Shown here piece by piece: positions 1-12,057 of a DNA stretch of 64,000 bases. Source of the DNA: Paramecium tetraurelia (taxonomy: Eukaryota; Ciliophora; Oligohymenophorea; Peniculida; Parameciidae); NCBI RefSeq assembly GCF_000165425.1, contig NW_001799177.1, positions 758,347 to 822,346 of the forward strand, in the 5' to 3' direction. Below the pieces are notes generated by a model. It was not told the origin of the DNA, made no database searches, and was given only the letters and a program-made list of their open reading frames with translations. The stretch's first letter is position 1. Each line of letters begins with the position of its first letter. The position numbers were made by a program, and so were the translations under genes.

Positions 1-643
1 CAAGACAGGAAGATCTTGGAAACCTACGTTGGTGTTTATATTGCAATACAATATTCGATTGAGGCAGAATTAACTTTGTCAAATGGATTAAAAGTTACTT
101 CAACAATTCCATACTTTGTATATGTACCTGGACAAGGGAATGACAGAATCAAACCAACAGATAAATATCCACGAGTTGAGCATTTTTTGATAACACCTGA
201 TAAATTGCTAGGAAATTCAAGCACAATGAATAAATCATAAAATGCAAAATTTCGAATAAATGGGCTGATAGACACAACTATTTGTTTATTTTAAGAGGAT
301 TTCCACGGATCTTTAATAATCGAGGAATGTGATTCTGACATAAGAACTATTGATTTATAGTTAATAAGAGTAGAGAAATTAGAAAATAACTTAGGCAAAA
401 TAAGTGAGGCCACAGAAATCTAGTTGATATAAATAATTGAAGGGAATGCAACAAGAGGATTAGAGATACCATTTCATATGATATTTCCAAAATTCTTTTC
501 ATGTCCAAATTTTCAATTTAGAGAATTTAGTGGTAAAGAGATGTTACATTAATTTAGTCGATTTTGAGGTGAATTTAGTTATGATTTTATTCGATGGATT
601 CAAAGTGACATTAAACTTCCCAATAAACATTATTAGAAAATGA
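1..643 (+). CDS. VPS26C: VPS26C-like retriever subunit (5' end missing)
   Basis: This is the C-terminal 205 residues of a Vps26-family arrestin-fold protein of the VPS26C/DSCR3 type. In animals that protein is the cargo-side subunit of retriever, which recycles membrane proteins from endosomes. The reading frame is open from base 1, so the start lies upstream. The sequence ETYVGVYIAIQY matches the family's ETYHGV-NIQY block, and RTIDLQLIRVE, ATEIQ and RGLEIPFHMIFP follow in the same order as in human VPS26C. A 25-nt intron at 533-557 (GTAAAG...TTTAG) is needed. Splicing it gives VDFEVNLVMIL and the ending TLNFPINIIRK, which matches the human C-terminus, whereas the unspliced frame stops at once. 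TGA stop at 641-643. Confidence 0.92.
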
Positions 644-685
644 TTATTTTATCAAATCATAATTATATATATATAAATAATTAAG

Positions 686-1404
686 ATGTCTAAAGCAGAT
701 GCCAAAAATCTGAAAGAGGAAATAAAAAAGTTGTATGACCCACTGTTATTTTATTAACATGGAGATAATCCAGCTTATAAGAGATATATTGAAATAATGT
801 AAGAAAATGCATAAGAGGGTAAACAAATAGATCCAAGAACATATTTTGTAAATAAATTACAGAGGTAATATTTGCTATTTATTGTATTCAGAATTCACGT
901 GGCAAGAAACATTCAAGATTTCGTTGAGAGAGATCTGAAATGCTTCAATTTCATTCGAATCTTCCCTGTTTGGATATGCACTACTGGATTCTTTTTATAA
1001 GGTATATATTGAATGTGAATATTAACAAGCTGCCTTAACTTAGAGATAAATGTTTTTGCCTATTGGATAAAGGGGTATAACAAGTATCAAATAAACTTCA
1101 TTCTTTTACAAGTATGTGAATGTGAATCATTAATATTAGCTTTGGATATGTGGGTTTGGCAGGATATGGCCTGTATTTATTCGGAGCATCTTATCTATGG
1201 TGGTAGGTTACAAAAATGACTGCAGTTAAGTTTTATAAACACTGTTTACTTGGAGAAAGATAATGGTCATATGAGAGGGAGAGACAAAACAATACTTATG
1301 GCAACTACTATTTCAAGGATGTACCCTTGTCATGCGAAGAGAACTTCCCAGATTTAGCAAGAGGAGAAATAGCAAAGAAGCAAAGACCCAAGCCAGAGTG
1401 GTGA
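686..1404 (+). CDS. Unknown protein with one or two hydrophobic segments
   Basis: Unrecognised protein of about 220 residues. The model uses introns at 1002-1029 (28 nt, ending AAG) and 1112-1139 (28 nt, ending TAG). Both are forced by frame. A 27-nt stretch at 865-891 (GTAATA...TTCAG) also looks like an intron but keeps frame either way, so the product is 220 or 211 residues. The N-terminus is charged (MSKADAKNLKEEIKK). A hydrophobic segment YVGLAGYGLYLFGASYLW lies in the second half, and the tail is basic and polar, ending KKQRPKPEW. A small organellar or endomembrane protein is possible, but no family was identified. Confidence 0.65.
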
Positions 1405-1497
1405 TAAAAATACATTCATAATTATACAAAATATCTATTATAATGATTCTATTCTAAAAGAACAACAGACTTCAATTATTTCCAAGTCATAATTAAA

Positions 1498-1524
1498 TAA
1501 TAATAATAATAATAATAATAATAA
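1498..1524. repeat. (TAA)9 microsatellite
   Basis: Nine perfect TAA units lie just upstream of the start codon of the next gene (1539), in the 5' untranslated or promoter region. No coding frame uses it. Confidence 0.9.
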
Positions 1525-1538
1525 TTTTAGTTAAATTT

Positions 1539-2546
1539 ATGGATTTATTCGAAATTTAACCAGAATCAGATCTACAGAAAACGTTTCATTAATAATTTCA
1601 TAAAAGGGTTTCAATTTAGGATAATTAACACAATTACAAAATCTTTGGATTCAATAAATGCTTTACAAAAAGTAAACTAATTGAAACTATAAGGATGTAA
1701 AAGTCTATTTAAGAATTTTGCAATACCATTTCAATAAACAGATCAATTTGATAATTAATAGTTAATTTCTAGTTGCGAATGTTTAGACTGTGGTGGCAAG
1801 ATGAATAAGAAAATTCTGGTTTGCAAAAAGGAGTTAATAGACCCACAATAATCTTACATTAAATCTAGATTACCAGCTTCACCTTAATTGTCAATATAGC
1901 CATAAAATGTTAGACCATCTAATCGAGATTTAAGTTTGATCGGGTCTTCAGCTCATTTTAGTATCATTTTTATTAATTTTTATGTGATAAGCATTCTAAA
2001 TAGACTATTTAAAAAAGTAATCGGGTATCCATTTTGCCAGTTATTCAATTGATACAAGCACAAAATTTAATGAAAAAAATTAGTACAACTCACAAAATTG
2101 AAAAGGAGGCTAAATCTAAAATGAGCATATCAACTCACAGTCTATTTAATAAGGTTCAATAGAAGATGATTATTAATAAGGATAGTGATACTGATAAATT
2201 AAGATCTGTATTAGAAATAGATAATAATAAATAAAAAAAGGAAGAAACTCATAAATAACACAAATAAACTCCAAATTATGGCTAATTTCGAATTAAAACT
2301 GAAAGTGCCAACTACTATTTTGCTTCAATTAAATAAAAGAAATCTCCAGTTAATATTCCTCATCTATGTTTGGATGAGAATAAAAAGAAAAGTCTAAGTA
2401 TTTTAGAATCAAAAACACCAAGACTTTTATTGGCAAGAAGTGAAAAATATAATTAAAAACAACCTTTAACCTAAAGACTTATGTGTACATATCTAAAAAA
2501 AGAAAATACCAACTCTAAATTAATAAAAAGTAGTAACAAAACTTGA
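1539..2546 (+). CDS. Hypothetical Ser/Lys/Gln-rich protein
   Basis: Unrecognised soluble protein of about 321 residues. Introns inferred at 1672-1693 (22 nt, GTA...AAG) and 1984-2003 (20 nt, GTGATA...ATAG) bring three open segments into one frame, and the total length is then divisible by three. The middle contains a Cys cluster (SSCECLDCGG). The C-terminal half is rich in Lys, Ser, Asn and Gln with no predicted membrane span, as in many ciliate-specific proteins. It converges on the peroxidase gene on the other strand, with 65 bp between the two stop codons. The second intron starts GTG, which is unusual, so that junction is less certain. Confidence 0.6.
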
Positions 2547-2611
2547 ATATATTTTGATATCTATATGGTTGAATAATAATATTGTGTTTAATATATATAT
2601 TAATCTCTTCT

Positions 2612-3719
2612 TCATATCTTCTATAGTTCTTGGACACTGGGCACATAGAAATAATTTCCATATGAGTTACTACAATAAAAAAGACATAATACATGGACAT
2701 CTTCATTATTTGATCGTTGATTCCATCTCCTTTTCCTGTCATTCTATCGAGCATAGTGTTAAAGTTAGTTAAATCTTTGGCATAAGCAATAAAGAGTAAG
2801 CCATGATCTCCTGTAACAGTACCAAATGGTTGAGACTATCTGACAATCAATAATCTCTTATTATCCTCACTTCTTGTTCTAGTAACATGACTGTCAATAG
2901 GGAGGGGTCTCAACTCAAACGAGTTTGACTTCTTTCTTCCCACCATTTTCTCTTAATCTTCTTCAGTAACTTTGTCTAACCAATCTAATTTATGATGCCA
3001 AATTTGATGGATCATATAGCTGCCTCCTCTTTCGTTTACAGCAACTTTCTCTCTTTGTTGCTTAAGACTTGGGTTCATGGTGCCATCTAAAAATCCACTC
3101 ATGTCCCTTCCATCCTAATATTTATATCCATATCTTTCAGATACTACACGATAAGATCCTTTTGGTAAACTTTTTACTACTTTCTAAAATGTGAATATCA
3201 TATCTAGAATACCTATATAGTTTCAAATGCTAGGGATCTATTTTGAGCCTTAACATGTACAATCACATTTCCTTTACCATATGGCATTGATCCATAATCA
3301 CCAGCTCTGGCTTCATAATCAGCTTAGGGAGTCCTTGTTAATTTTTCCCAAAACTTGGTTTAAAATCCAACACCCACAGTGACAGGATCAAGTTCATCTA
3401 GTTAATATTAATGATTAATACCATCCTCATTGGATTTTTTCTGAATGAGTTTTGGTACTTCTTTTAGAGCATTTAAGGCTTCATGTTATAGATTAGCATC
3501 TCCTTCAATCAATTCTAAAACGAGTACACAACAGAATTCATTGACATCTGAGACTACTGTGCTTTGGAACTCATCCAATCTTAGAGCTTATTTCCATGTA
3601 AGACCTGCGAATAGGGTTCCTAGAGCAACTGATTTAACAACATTAGGCTTAAATTTATATAGTTAAGTGAATGGTAATCGTTTTAAAATGGTAGGAATTC
3701 CGAATCTTGCCAATCTCAT
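2612..3719 (-). CDS. DyP-type haem peroxidase (YfeX-like)
   Basis: Dye-decolorising-type peroxidase of 351 residues, a haem enzyme that uses hydrogen peroxide to oxidise organic substrates. Family landmarks are in order: GFLDGTMNP (the GxxDG motif with the distal Asp) near residue 200, GGSYMIHQIWHHKLDWL, the IGRTK-like block VGRKKSNS, SHVTRTR (the His is the expected proximal haem ligand), RQSQPFG with the distal Arg, then GDHGLLFIAYAKDL. Two introns are needed: 3184-3212 (29 nt) and 2670-2692 (23 nt). Removing the second gives the ending NSYGNYFYVPSVQEL, like the GGYYFAPSLDKL tail of E. coli YfeX. No signal peptide is obvious. This family is mainly bacterial, so transfer into the ciliate lineage is possible (inference). 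Confidence 0.93.
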
Positions 3720-3944
3720 TATAATTTAATTAACAATTTTTATGCAATAATATCTGATTTATTAATGACACATTTTAATTAATATTTTTGTGAAGTTTTC
3801 TCATTTTAGAAAAATGACAGATAGAATTCTTTTTTGTTGCATTTCTCATCTAAATAACAGATAAGAGTTAAGTTTTTTAGTTATATTTTGTTGTATACAA
3901 AAATTAAGCTTGAATTGTGATAATTTTATATTTAAAGTTTATTA

Positions 3945-6900
3945 ATGTTATATAGGATTATTGAAAAGATATACAAACAAATTCCTTTGAAGTATTAGTA
4001 ACGATTAAAGGATTTGGAATTAGAAAATCTACAAAATATGAGAGTAATCAATTTTAAATATATAGATCGAAATTACAAATGGTATTGTTTAAAAAACCTT
4101 TAATTATGAAGTTTTGACAAATCGAATTCAATTAATCTAAGTATTTCTTATTTTTAACTAGACATCAACAGTAATTAAGGAATTAATTCGAATTTTATTC
4201 AAATTAGAAACTCTTCCAATATATCCTTTAATATATTTGATTTTATTGCCAGATAAGTTGAATTCAGAATTGTACATCATAATATATACAATACTTTGTC
4301 TAATTCTTGATTTATTAATCTCGTTTCTTTTGCTTTTTTATGTATTGAAAGAAAGATGGAAATTTGAGGAAACCATTAATAAATAAGAATGTCGAATACT
4401 ATCTCCAATTGATCAATTGTTATAAACCTAAAACTAATAACCCTCATAAAAGATAGAATGGCAAAAATTGAAAGTTGGACAAATTGTGTGTCTATTAAAA
4501 GGTGAAATGAGTCCTGCAAATATTTTAATATTGGAATCAAGTCAATAATAGGTCTTAGCTGATTATATCACCAAATATCCTTGTCCATGTACATTTGTCA
4601 ATCAGGCATCTAAAACTAAAGGAATAATGACGAAATTCTTAATTAATCTAAGTGGCTGGATTCAATTTTCAACTTCTCATAGAGGTACAATAAAGTTAAA
4701 GAATGATCCTAAGGCTACTCAATTTACAGATGAAAATGTGATTTATAGAGGTTAAATATTAAATTAGACAGATTGGATTTTTGGAATTGCCATCTAAGTG
4801 GGACATGGTTGTTTTCAATAAAGAGATAGGTTTTATAATTGGAATCATTATAATTAGAATAGCTTCTTTATATTTTTAATAACTCTCTTGATATTCATTA
4901 TCCTCATAATTCCAAAATTAATTTATGTATCTAATTTTGATATTGCCTCATACTCTAATGCTATTATAATCTGTCTTTTACTTTTTCCATAAAACTATTT
5001 CCTTATCAATTAAGTTTGGCTTTTAATCCAATCAATATAAACAAGACTTTTTTAAAGTAAATAATCAAAAAATTTTACATCTAATATTTAATAGCAAGGA
5101 TAAACCAAAACAGATCCCATCCTCTAAGAATATGAAAAAAAAGTACTTGTGCAATTATAAAAAATTGCATCTGCTAATACCTCCCTTGCAAGTATTCCAT
5201 AAGTTAAAAAAAACCCAAATAAAGATTTAATTTATCTATTTCATTAATTAAGTAACCAGGCTATTTTTGAATTCATCAAAACTGATGTTGTTGTTTTTGA
5301 AAATCCATAGAAACTGTTGAAGAAAAATGTAAGAGTTTGCATGCTTTTCCATGATAAATGTAAATATTACTTCAATTATGAGAAATTGTAAGCCATAATT
5401 GAAAAAACAACTCCAACATAAAAAATTAATTATGAAAAATTATTACTTGATACAAATAGATTTTCTGCTTATGATGAATAAAAAACTTAAGACATAGATC
5501 TATTATTAGCAGAAAAACAATAACCTACATTAAGAGTAATTGATGAGAAGAAATCTTTTCAAAAAATTGGGTTCTTAAAAGATCAATCCAAAGCTAGCCA
5601 AGCATAAAAAGAGATGAAGGACTCCAAAGATTTAAAAAAATCAGGAGGAGATCAAAAGATTAATCCTTACAGTTCCTTCAGAAAACAAACTGCAAGGAAT
5701 CTATTTTAATCTAATATTTAACCCTAGCAATAACAAAAGGAATAGCACTATTAATAACAACCTGCTAACAATGGCAGCTTTATGTCATACTAAAATTCTC
5801 CTAAATTATAACGTTAGAAAAGCAACTCTCACATATCATAGGCTAATGTTTTATCTAATCAGAAGTCTGTTACTGGATCTTTAAAGAACATTACTCCAAC
5901 TCAATAGGATCAAAGCAGTGATTAGATTGTTGGGGACATATACAGTGAATAAGATTTCATCAATAAACTCTTAAATAAATCAGATGTTGTATCAAATGAA
6001 ATTCTGATTATGCTTTTATTATGCAATAATGTAGAAAGTGTGTATGACAAAGAAGAGAAAAAGATAGAAAATATATATAAAAATTCATTTGACAAATCAA
6101 TCTTAGACTTTGTAAAAATATTTGATTATAAATTTATATCTAGTGCTGTTATAGATAATTATAAGATCGAATATAAACAAGATAAGATTACCAAAAAAGC
6201 TATTTCTATTTAAGGAGTGATTAAGGTTTTTGATATCATCGCTACTCTTCATCCTACTGAAAATAGATCTGAAACTCTAACAATTTTAGTTAAAGATCCT
6301 GAATCTTTTGAATTAGAAGAAGGAGTGTTATTGTACACCAGAATAGTTGCTAATGATTCAAATTCTAAAGATGAAAGATATCCATACATTAATGATATTA
6401 TTGATGATATGTTTTGGGATGGTCAAAAATCCATTAAATATTATAAAAAACAATTAGATTCCTAATAAACTGAATAGTTTTTAACTAAACTCAATTCAAT
6501 TAATGAAACCTATGGTAACAGAGAATAAGAACTAGATTTATTATATTAGTAGATTGAAAGTGAAAGCGAGTTGTTATTTATTATTGGTTTGAAATAATTC
6601 ATCCCTCTTAAAAATTAATTAGTATCTTAAGAAATAACTAATAAATATCTAAATCATGATAAATTGTTCAGGACTCTTTTAAAGTATAATTATAAATCAT
6701 GTTTTTTAATGGATAAATATGAAGATTTAATTTCATTTTTGCGAACCTATCATGTTGCAGAAAAAAAGACAATTGAGCATTTTATTGAACCCAATACTAT
6801 TCAGTTTAAATTTAGGTAGTTTATATAAAATATTGTTGAAAAATAGAATATCTTTGAGGTTTATTAGTAGAAAATAGTGGATAACTTTTTAATTATAAAT

Positions 6901-9900
6901 GATCAAACTTTGGAAGCAATTGTCAAAGATGATTATTTAAAGTATCACTTTGTTGTTCTTTTTTATTTTTCATCTGGAGTTGGAGCATATGGACTAGATG
7001 AAAAACAAAAGGGGAAATTCTTAAAGTTATTATAAATAACAGAAAGATATATCACTTCTATTGGCTCTGCATTAGACAATTAATACTTCTTCTACAAATC
7101 TAACTACTCGTTTAATGTTTTACAATAGGATCCATAATGTACCTTATCAAATCCGAATTTCTTGATATAAAAAGTTGATCAATTGTTTAAGTTACTCTTT
7201 TATTATTGCCCAGCAACCTATCTAAATTATGAATCCATCATTTTAATCTAAATATACAGGAGTTTTCTTTTCGGATTTACTTCTTACATTATAGATTACT
7301 AAAATAATTTCGGTGCTTTAGATGAATTGATATTATTTTATTTAATTCCAAGCAATATCGTAACTTGTTTACTGAATTATGAAACTTTTATTACTCAAAG
7401 AAAATTTGATAATAATAATTTTGAAATATATAGAAAAACATTAGAATTAATTAAATAATAGAATATTTACATCAAAATACTAAAGATAATCTTTGTGGCA
7501 TTATTAGATTCAATTTTAGTTGAAATATGTTTTAATATATTTGACACAGATTAAACATAAGAAATTCAAAATTATTCGGTCTTCATTTACTTAATAATAG
7601 AGATCGTTGAAAAATAGAAATATCTTATATCATTTTTTAATTCTTCATATGAGAATGTTAAAATGTTAAAATTGATTTTTTCATTCATCATTTTGATATT
7701 TCTATTAATATTGGTATATGCATTAATAACCATAGACATTTTATATCAATTCTCATATTTGAATTTTACATACTGGATTTTTGGATTGATTTTCTCGGTA
7801 GTAATTTCCTTCATCTTTTAAGAAGTATTAATATTGACTGAATTTAATCTATCTTGCCCTTATGACATAAGTTTTCATTCTGAATATTAAGTAGAAATAG
7901 AGAAGATTAACTCAGCATTAAGATATTTGGATGTTAATGTCAGTAATCGAAATTAACCAAAGAAATTCATAGAGAGGTTATTTTAAGGTAAGGACTTTAT
8001 GGATGATTTATTGGTAAAAAAGATAAAAGGAGATTAATAAATGACTGATTAGATGGAGAAAGACTTAAAATTTACAGACAAGAGAACTGAAAAGGATTTT
8101 TAAAACTCTTTAAAGCCTTAAAAGTACTATATCTATTTAATCTATGAAATTGCCATTTTTGGAATACGACTTTATTAATAAATAAACAATCTCAACATTT
8201 CATATTTAGTAATTTCTATCATCTAATTTGTATCAATGACTTTGATTCCCTTAGTAAAAGTATCAAAATATTAACCAATCTTTCTATTGTGTTTGAGATT
8301 TATATTCTTTGTTATTTTACATGGTTTGATGGATACAAAATTAATAGAAACATAGATGTTTATAATCGGTTTTTCTTTGAGTCATCATCCATTGTTGGGC
8401 ATCTATGGATATTACTGTGTTTGCACAATAGCATTAATTTTAGATATAGTGATGGTAGGAGTATTTAATGAAGGGAATCCTTTTTATATTTTGAATCATG
8501 GGTTAATAATCATAGAAATGTGTCTACCTCTGGCATTTTAGATATACAAAACCGAATTTCTGTAGAGATACCAATATATCTTATAAAACAAGCTTTTAGA
8601 TGAATATAAGAAGTTGAATGATGCTTTGGGATTGTTGATGCCAAGATTCATAAAGGAAAGGATGTCAAAAGGGTAAATATAGATATCAGAAGATTAAGGA
8701 GATGTTGCAATATTATTTTGTGATATTTATGAATTTGATGATATAATTAAGAACGAATAAATCAGAGTTGTGGATTTCTTGGATAATTTATATCGTTAAT
8801 TTGACTAATTTTGTTAAGCAAATGAATTATAAAAGATAGAAACAGTTGGTAAAACATATATGGCTGCAGGGGGATTAAAAGATTACAATATATCTGATAA
8901 TCTTAATCCTACAGAGAGAATCTTGGATACTGCTATGCAAATGTAGGAAAGTGTGAAAACTATGAAATATGGAGATAATAAAGCAGTCATATTAAAAATA
9001 GGAATCCATTATGGGAGAGTCATAGCTGGTGTGATTGGTGCTCATAAACCTTAATTTTCACTTATAGGAGATACTGTAAACACTACTAGTCGAGTGTGTT
9101 CTACATCAGAACCTGGAATCATTACTCTTAGTTAACAAGCATACGAAAAGGTGAATAATTAGAAAAATCAATTCAAATTAAGAGAAGTTGAAGCCAAAGG
9201 TAAAGGAACTATAAATACCTATCAATTAGTTAAAACAAGTAAGAAAAAGTAATAAACAACTATTAAGATGGCAGATGATGTAGCCAAATCACCAAACTGT
9301 CATACTCCAAACCAAATGTTTAAAAAGATCTAAGAAAATCTGTATACTAAAAAAAAAACTATGTTAAAAAAGGTGTCTTTTAGTGAGGAAAGACAAGATT
9401 TTGGCAATCCTTTAACAATTCAAAATACAATTGCTAATGGGAAATTGACTACGAATTTGGCTCCTTTAGCTGTATAACCTCTAATTAGAGCTAGCTCAAG
9501 ATCGATCTTTAATTCATCTTATTAAATGGGTCTTAATCTCAATAATGAATAAGAATAAGAAATTAATAATCTAAATGTCATGAATAACAATAATATTCTC
9601 AATAATACAGTTAATAATACTCTAAAAGATGACAGAGACAAAATTAAAGTAGAACCAACCAATATTAATAATATTTAAGGAGATGGATTAAAATCAAGCA
9701 TTCCTTTAGGAGGTTATGGAGCCTCAGGAGCATACAGCAAAAGAGTGTCTAATTTGGCTATGGAATTACATCCTATGAAATCAAGAAAATCTGTTTATAA
9801 GAGGGCAGGAACTAAAACAAACATAGGGGAAGACCCAATATTGAATATGCCTATTGGGGGATAAAAAATGGCTGAAAGTGTCAGAGTGGATTTATACAAT

Positions 9901-11425
9901 ATTAAAAGGAAAAAAACTAGAGTTATCGCAGAGAATAAGTTGGATTTTATTGAAAAACATGATTCTCAGTCTGCCAACAGATCTCCAAAAGACTAAAGAA
10001 ATACACAAAATATGGATGAATTGGAAATTAGAAAACTGATCAAAATAGAGCAAAGTTGTTATTAAAATTAGTATGATATAAAGAATATGGAAGAATAGGT
10101 GGAAATAGAAAAATATGGTATTTAAGAGTCTGACTATTAAAGTGAGAATCATCATCTCTATTTTACTATATATGATCAATATAGAGATTATGATAGAAAA
10201 TAGGTTTAATGGTTCATAATCTTTATAGTTATTTTGTTAATAATAAAAAATCTATTTTATTTTCTATTGAAAAGCATAAATATAGAATTACAGATACTCT
10301 TTATATGCTAATCAGTTATTTGTTTGTTATTGACTATTGCAATATATCATATTAATAGAGGTATCATTTTGAAATGGCTAATTGTGTTATATTTTTTAAT
10401 ATTTTCAATTATTGATATCTTGATAATAGATGTACATAGCAGCGATATGGAATTAATATTTTAGGTAAGTCAAATTACATCAGTGTATTTAAATTTATTC
10501 TATTTGTAAATTTATAATTAGTAAGACAGGATTAAATTATCCACCTTATATATCTTATTAATCTTGATAAACTTAATATATAATGAAAATATTCTGGAAA
10601 TCATATTTTATTCAGTAAGTGTATTCCTCTCAAGTATTATGATCTAACACAAAGAATTAAAGACATTAGTTGAAAATTATCAATGTTTCTCTTAATTTGA
10701 ATCTAAGAATGCTAAGTAAACCTAAATTTTATAATACCTATTGCCTTAGCACATAATAGGAAGATTTTTTTCAACGGATGCAAATACTTCTGATAATTTT
10801 ATTGATGTCTTTGAAAATTGTACAATCCTCTTTGCTGATATTGCAGGTTTTACAAAATATTCAGGTTCAGTAGAACCAGAATAAGTAGTTAATATGTTAA
10901 GAATCTTGTTTTAATAATTCGATGAAGAATGCCAAAGATTTCAAGTATATAAACTATACACAATTGGTGACTGTTATGTTTGCATGGGCATAATTGATGC
11001 TAACAATAGAGATCCAGTTGGAGAGGTAAATTTATATGGGTATCTTATGATAGGCAATAAATGTGGTATTGTTTGGGTTGAAGATGATTTAGATAATACA
11101 GCAGATTAATAAGGATCCTCAATATCAACATTTAAATATGAGAATTGGAGCTCATACTGGCAGAGTGATTGGTGGAGTTGTAGGAACTGATGTGGTTAGG
11201 TATGACATTTATGGAGAGGATGTTACAATAGCCAATAAGATGGAGTCGAAGGGTCAGGAAGGGAAAATCATGGTAAGTCAGGCTACCAAAGATATAATTG
11301 AGAGCGATGATGAATGCGTTGGGATCTTTGACTTTGAATTCGCTTAAGATGTGTTCTTGCCTTAGAATAATACAACAATATCAGCCTATTTTGTGCATTT
11401 TGATTAAAATAGTGATGAACAATGA
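3945..11425 (+). CDS. P4-ATPase-like/guanylyl cyclase fusion protein
   Basis: Very large membrane enzyme (2,476 residues) of the ciliate/apicomplexan type, with an N-terminal P4-ATPase-like half joined to a two-domain class III cyclase. Introns at 4044-4065 (22 nt) and 11026-11053 (28 nt) fit the frames on both sides. The ATPase-like half has several membrane segments, but I find no DKTGT phosphorylation motif; the expected place reads TDVVVFENP, so pumping is doubtful. The first cyclase domain (about residues 1580-1760) is C2-like, with FCDIYEF, KIETVGKTYMAAGGL and GDTVNTTSRV (the Asn and Arg that stabilise the transition state). The second (about 2290-2470) is C1-like, with LFADIAGFT and TIGDCYVCMG, which carry both metal-binding Asp. 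The Glu in KIETVG points to GTP as substrate. A second membrane cluster lies around residues 2080-2230. The order is inverted relative to mammalian adenylyl cyclases, as known for Paramecium and Plasmodium guanylyl cyclases. Confidence 0.94.
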
Positions 11426-11588
11426 TTTATAACCGAATTTGACTTATTATATATGAGATTATATATCATAATTGATTTAATGTAGATCATAAAAATAGTA
11501 AATTCAGAAATCAAAGATTTTGTTATCACACAATAAAGAAGTTATTGTGTGATTAATATTTAAAAATAAAAATATCATTTTTAAAATA

Positions 11589-11918
11589 ATGGGAAGAACA
11601 GGAATTGCAGTTGGTTTAAATAGAGGATTCATTACATCTTCATTAACAAAGAAATAATTAAGAAGAAGACCTTCTTAAAGAAAGGGAACTTTGGGTAAGA
11701 GAGTCTTACAAGTGAGAAAGATCATCTAAGAAGTAGCAGGTCTGAGCCCATATGAAAAGAGAATTATTGAATTGTTCAAAACAAATCAACCAAAAGATTT
11801 AAAGAAGGCAGGAAAATTAGCAGCTAAGAGATTGGGTACAAATAGAAGAGGAAAAAGAAAGATTGAACTTATCTAAAACCTCTATAGAGCCATGAGAAAG
11901 TAACAATAAAAACATTGA
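11589..11918 (+). CDS. RPL36: Large-subunit ribosomal protein eL36
   Basis: Intronless, 109 residues, highly basic. It matches eL36 along its length: the start [14 protein letters not shown], the run of Arg/Lys near residues 28-45, the core [17 protein letters not shown] and [16 protein letters not shown], and a Lys-rich tail. Component of the 60S subunit. Three codons use TAA or TAG as Gln within otherwise conserved blocks, which independently confirms the ciliate code. Confidence 0.97.
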
Positions 11919-12057
11919 AATATTACATACATTATTCCAAATATAGTCAATCTGATTTCTTTCGCTTTCTTAAGCATAATAGCCATCCATAATTTAATTA
12001 ATTTATACATAATTATTTTTATATACTTTCTAAAGAGAAGTTGTAAAATGATAATAT

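Noticed and set aside
3445-3666. Plus-strand ORF opposite the peroxidase gene
   Set aside because: It is the complementary shadow of conserved DyP coding sequence.
9854-10179. Extra ORFs on both strands within the cyclase gene
   Set aside because: The main frame is open straight through this part with Gln codons, linking the two cyclase domains.
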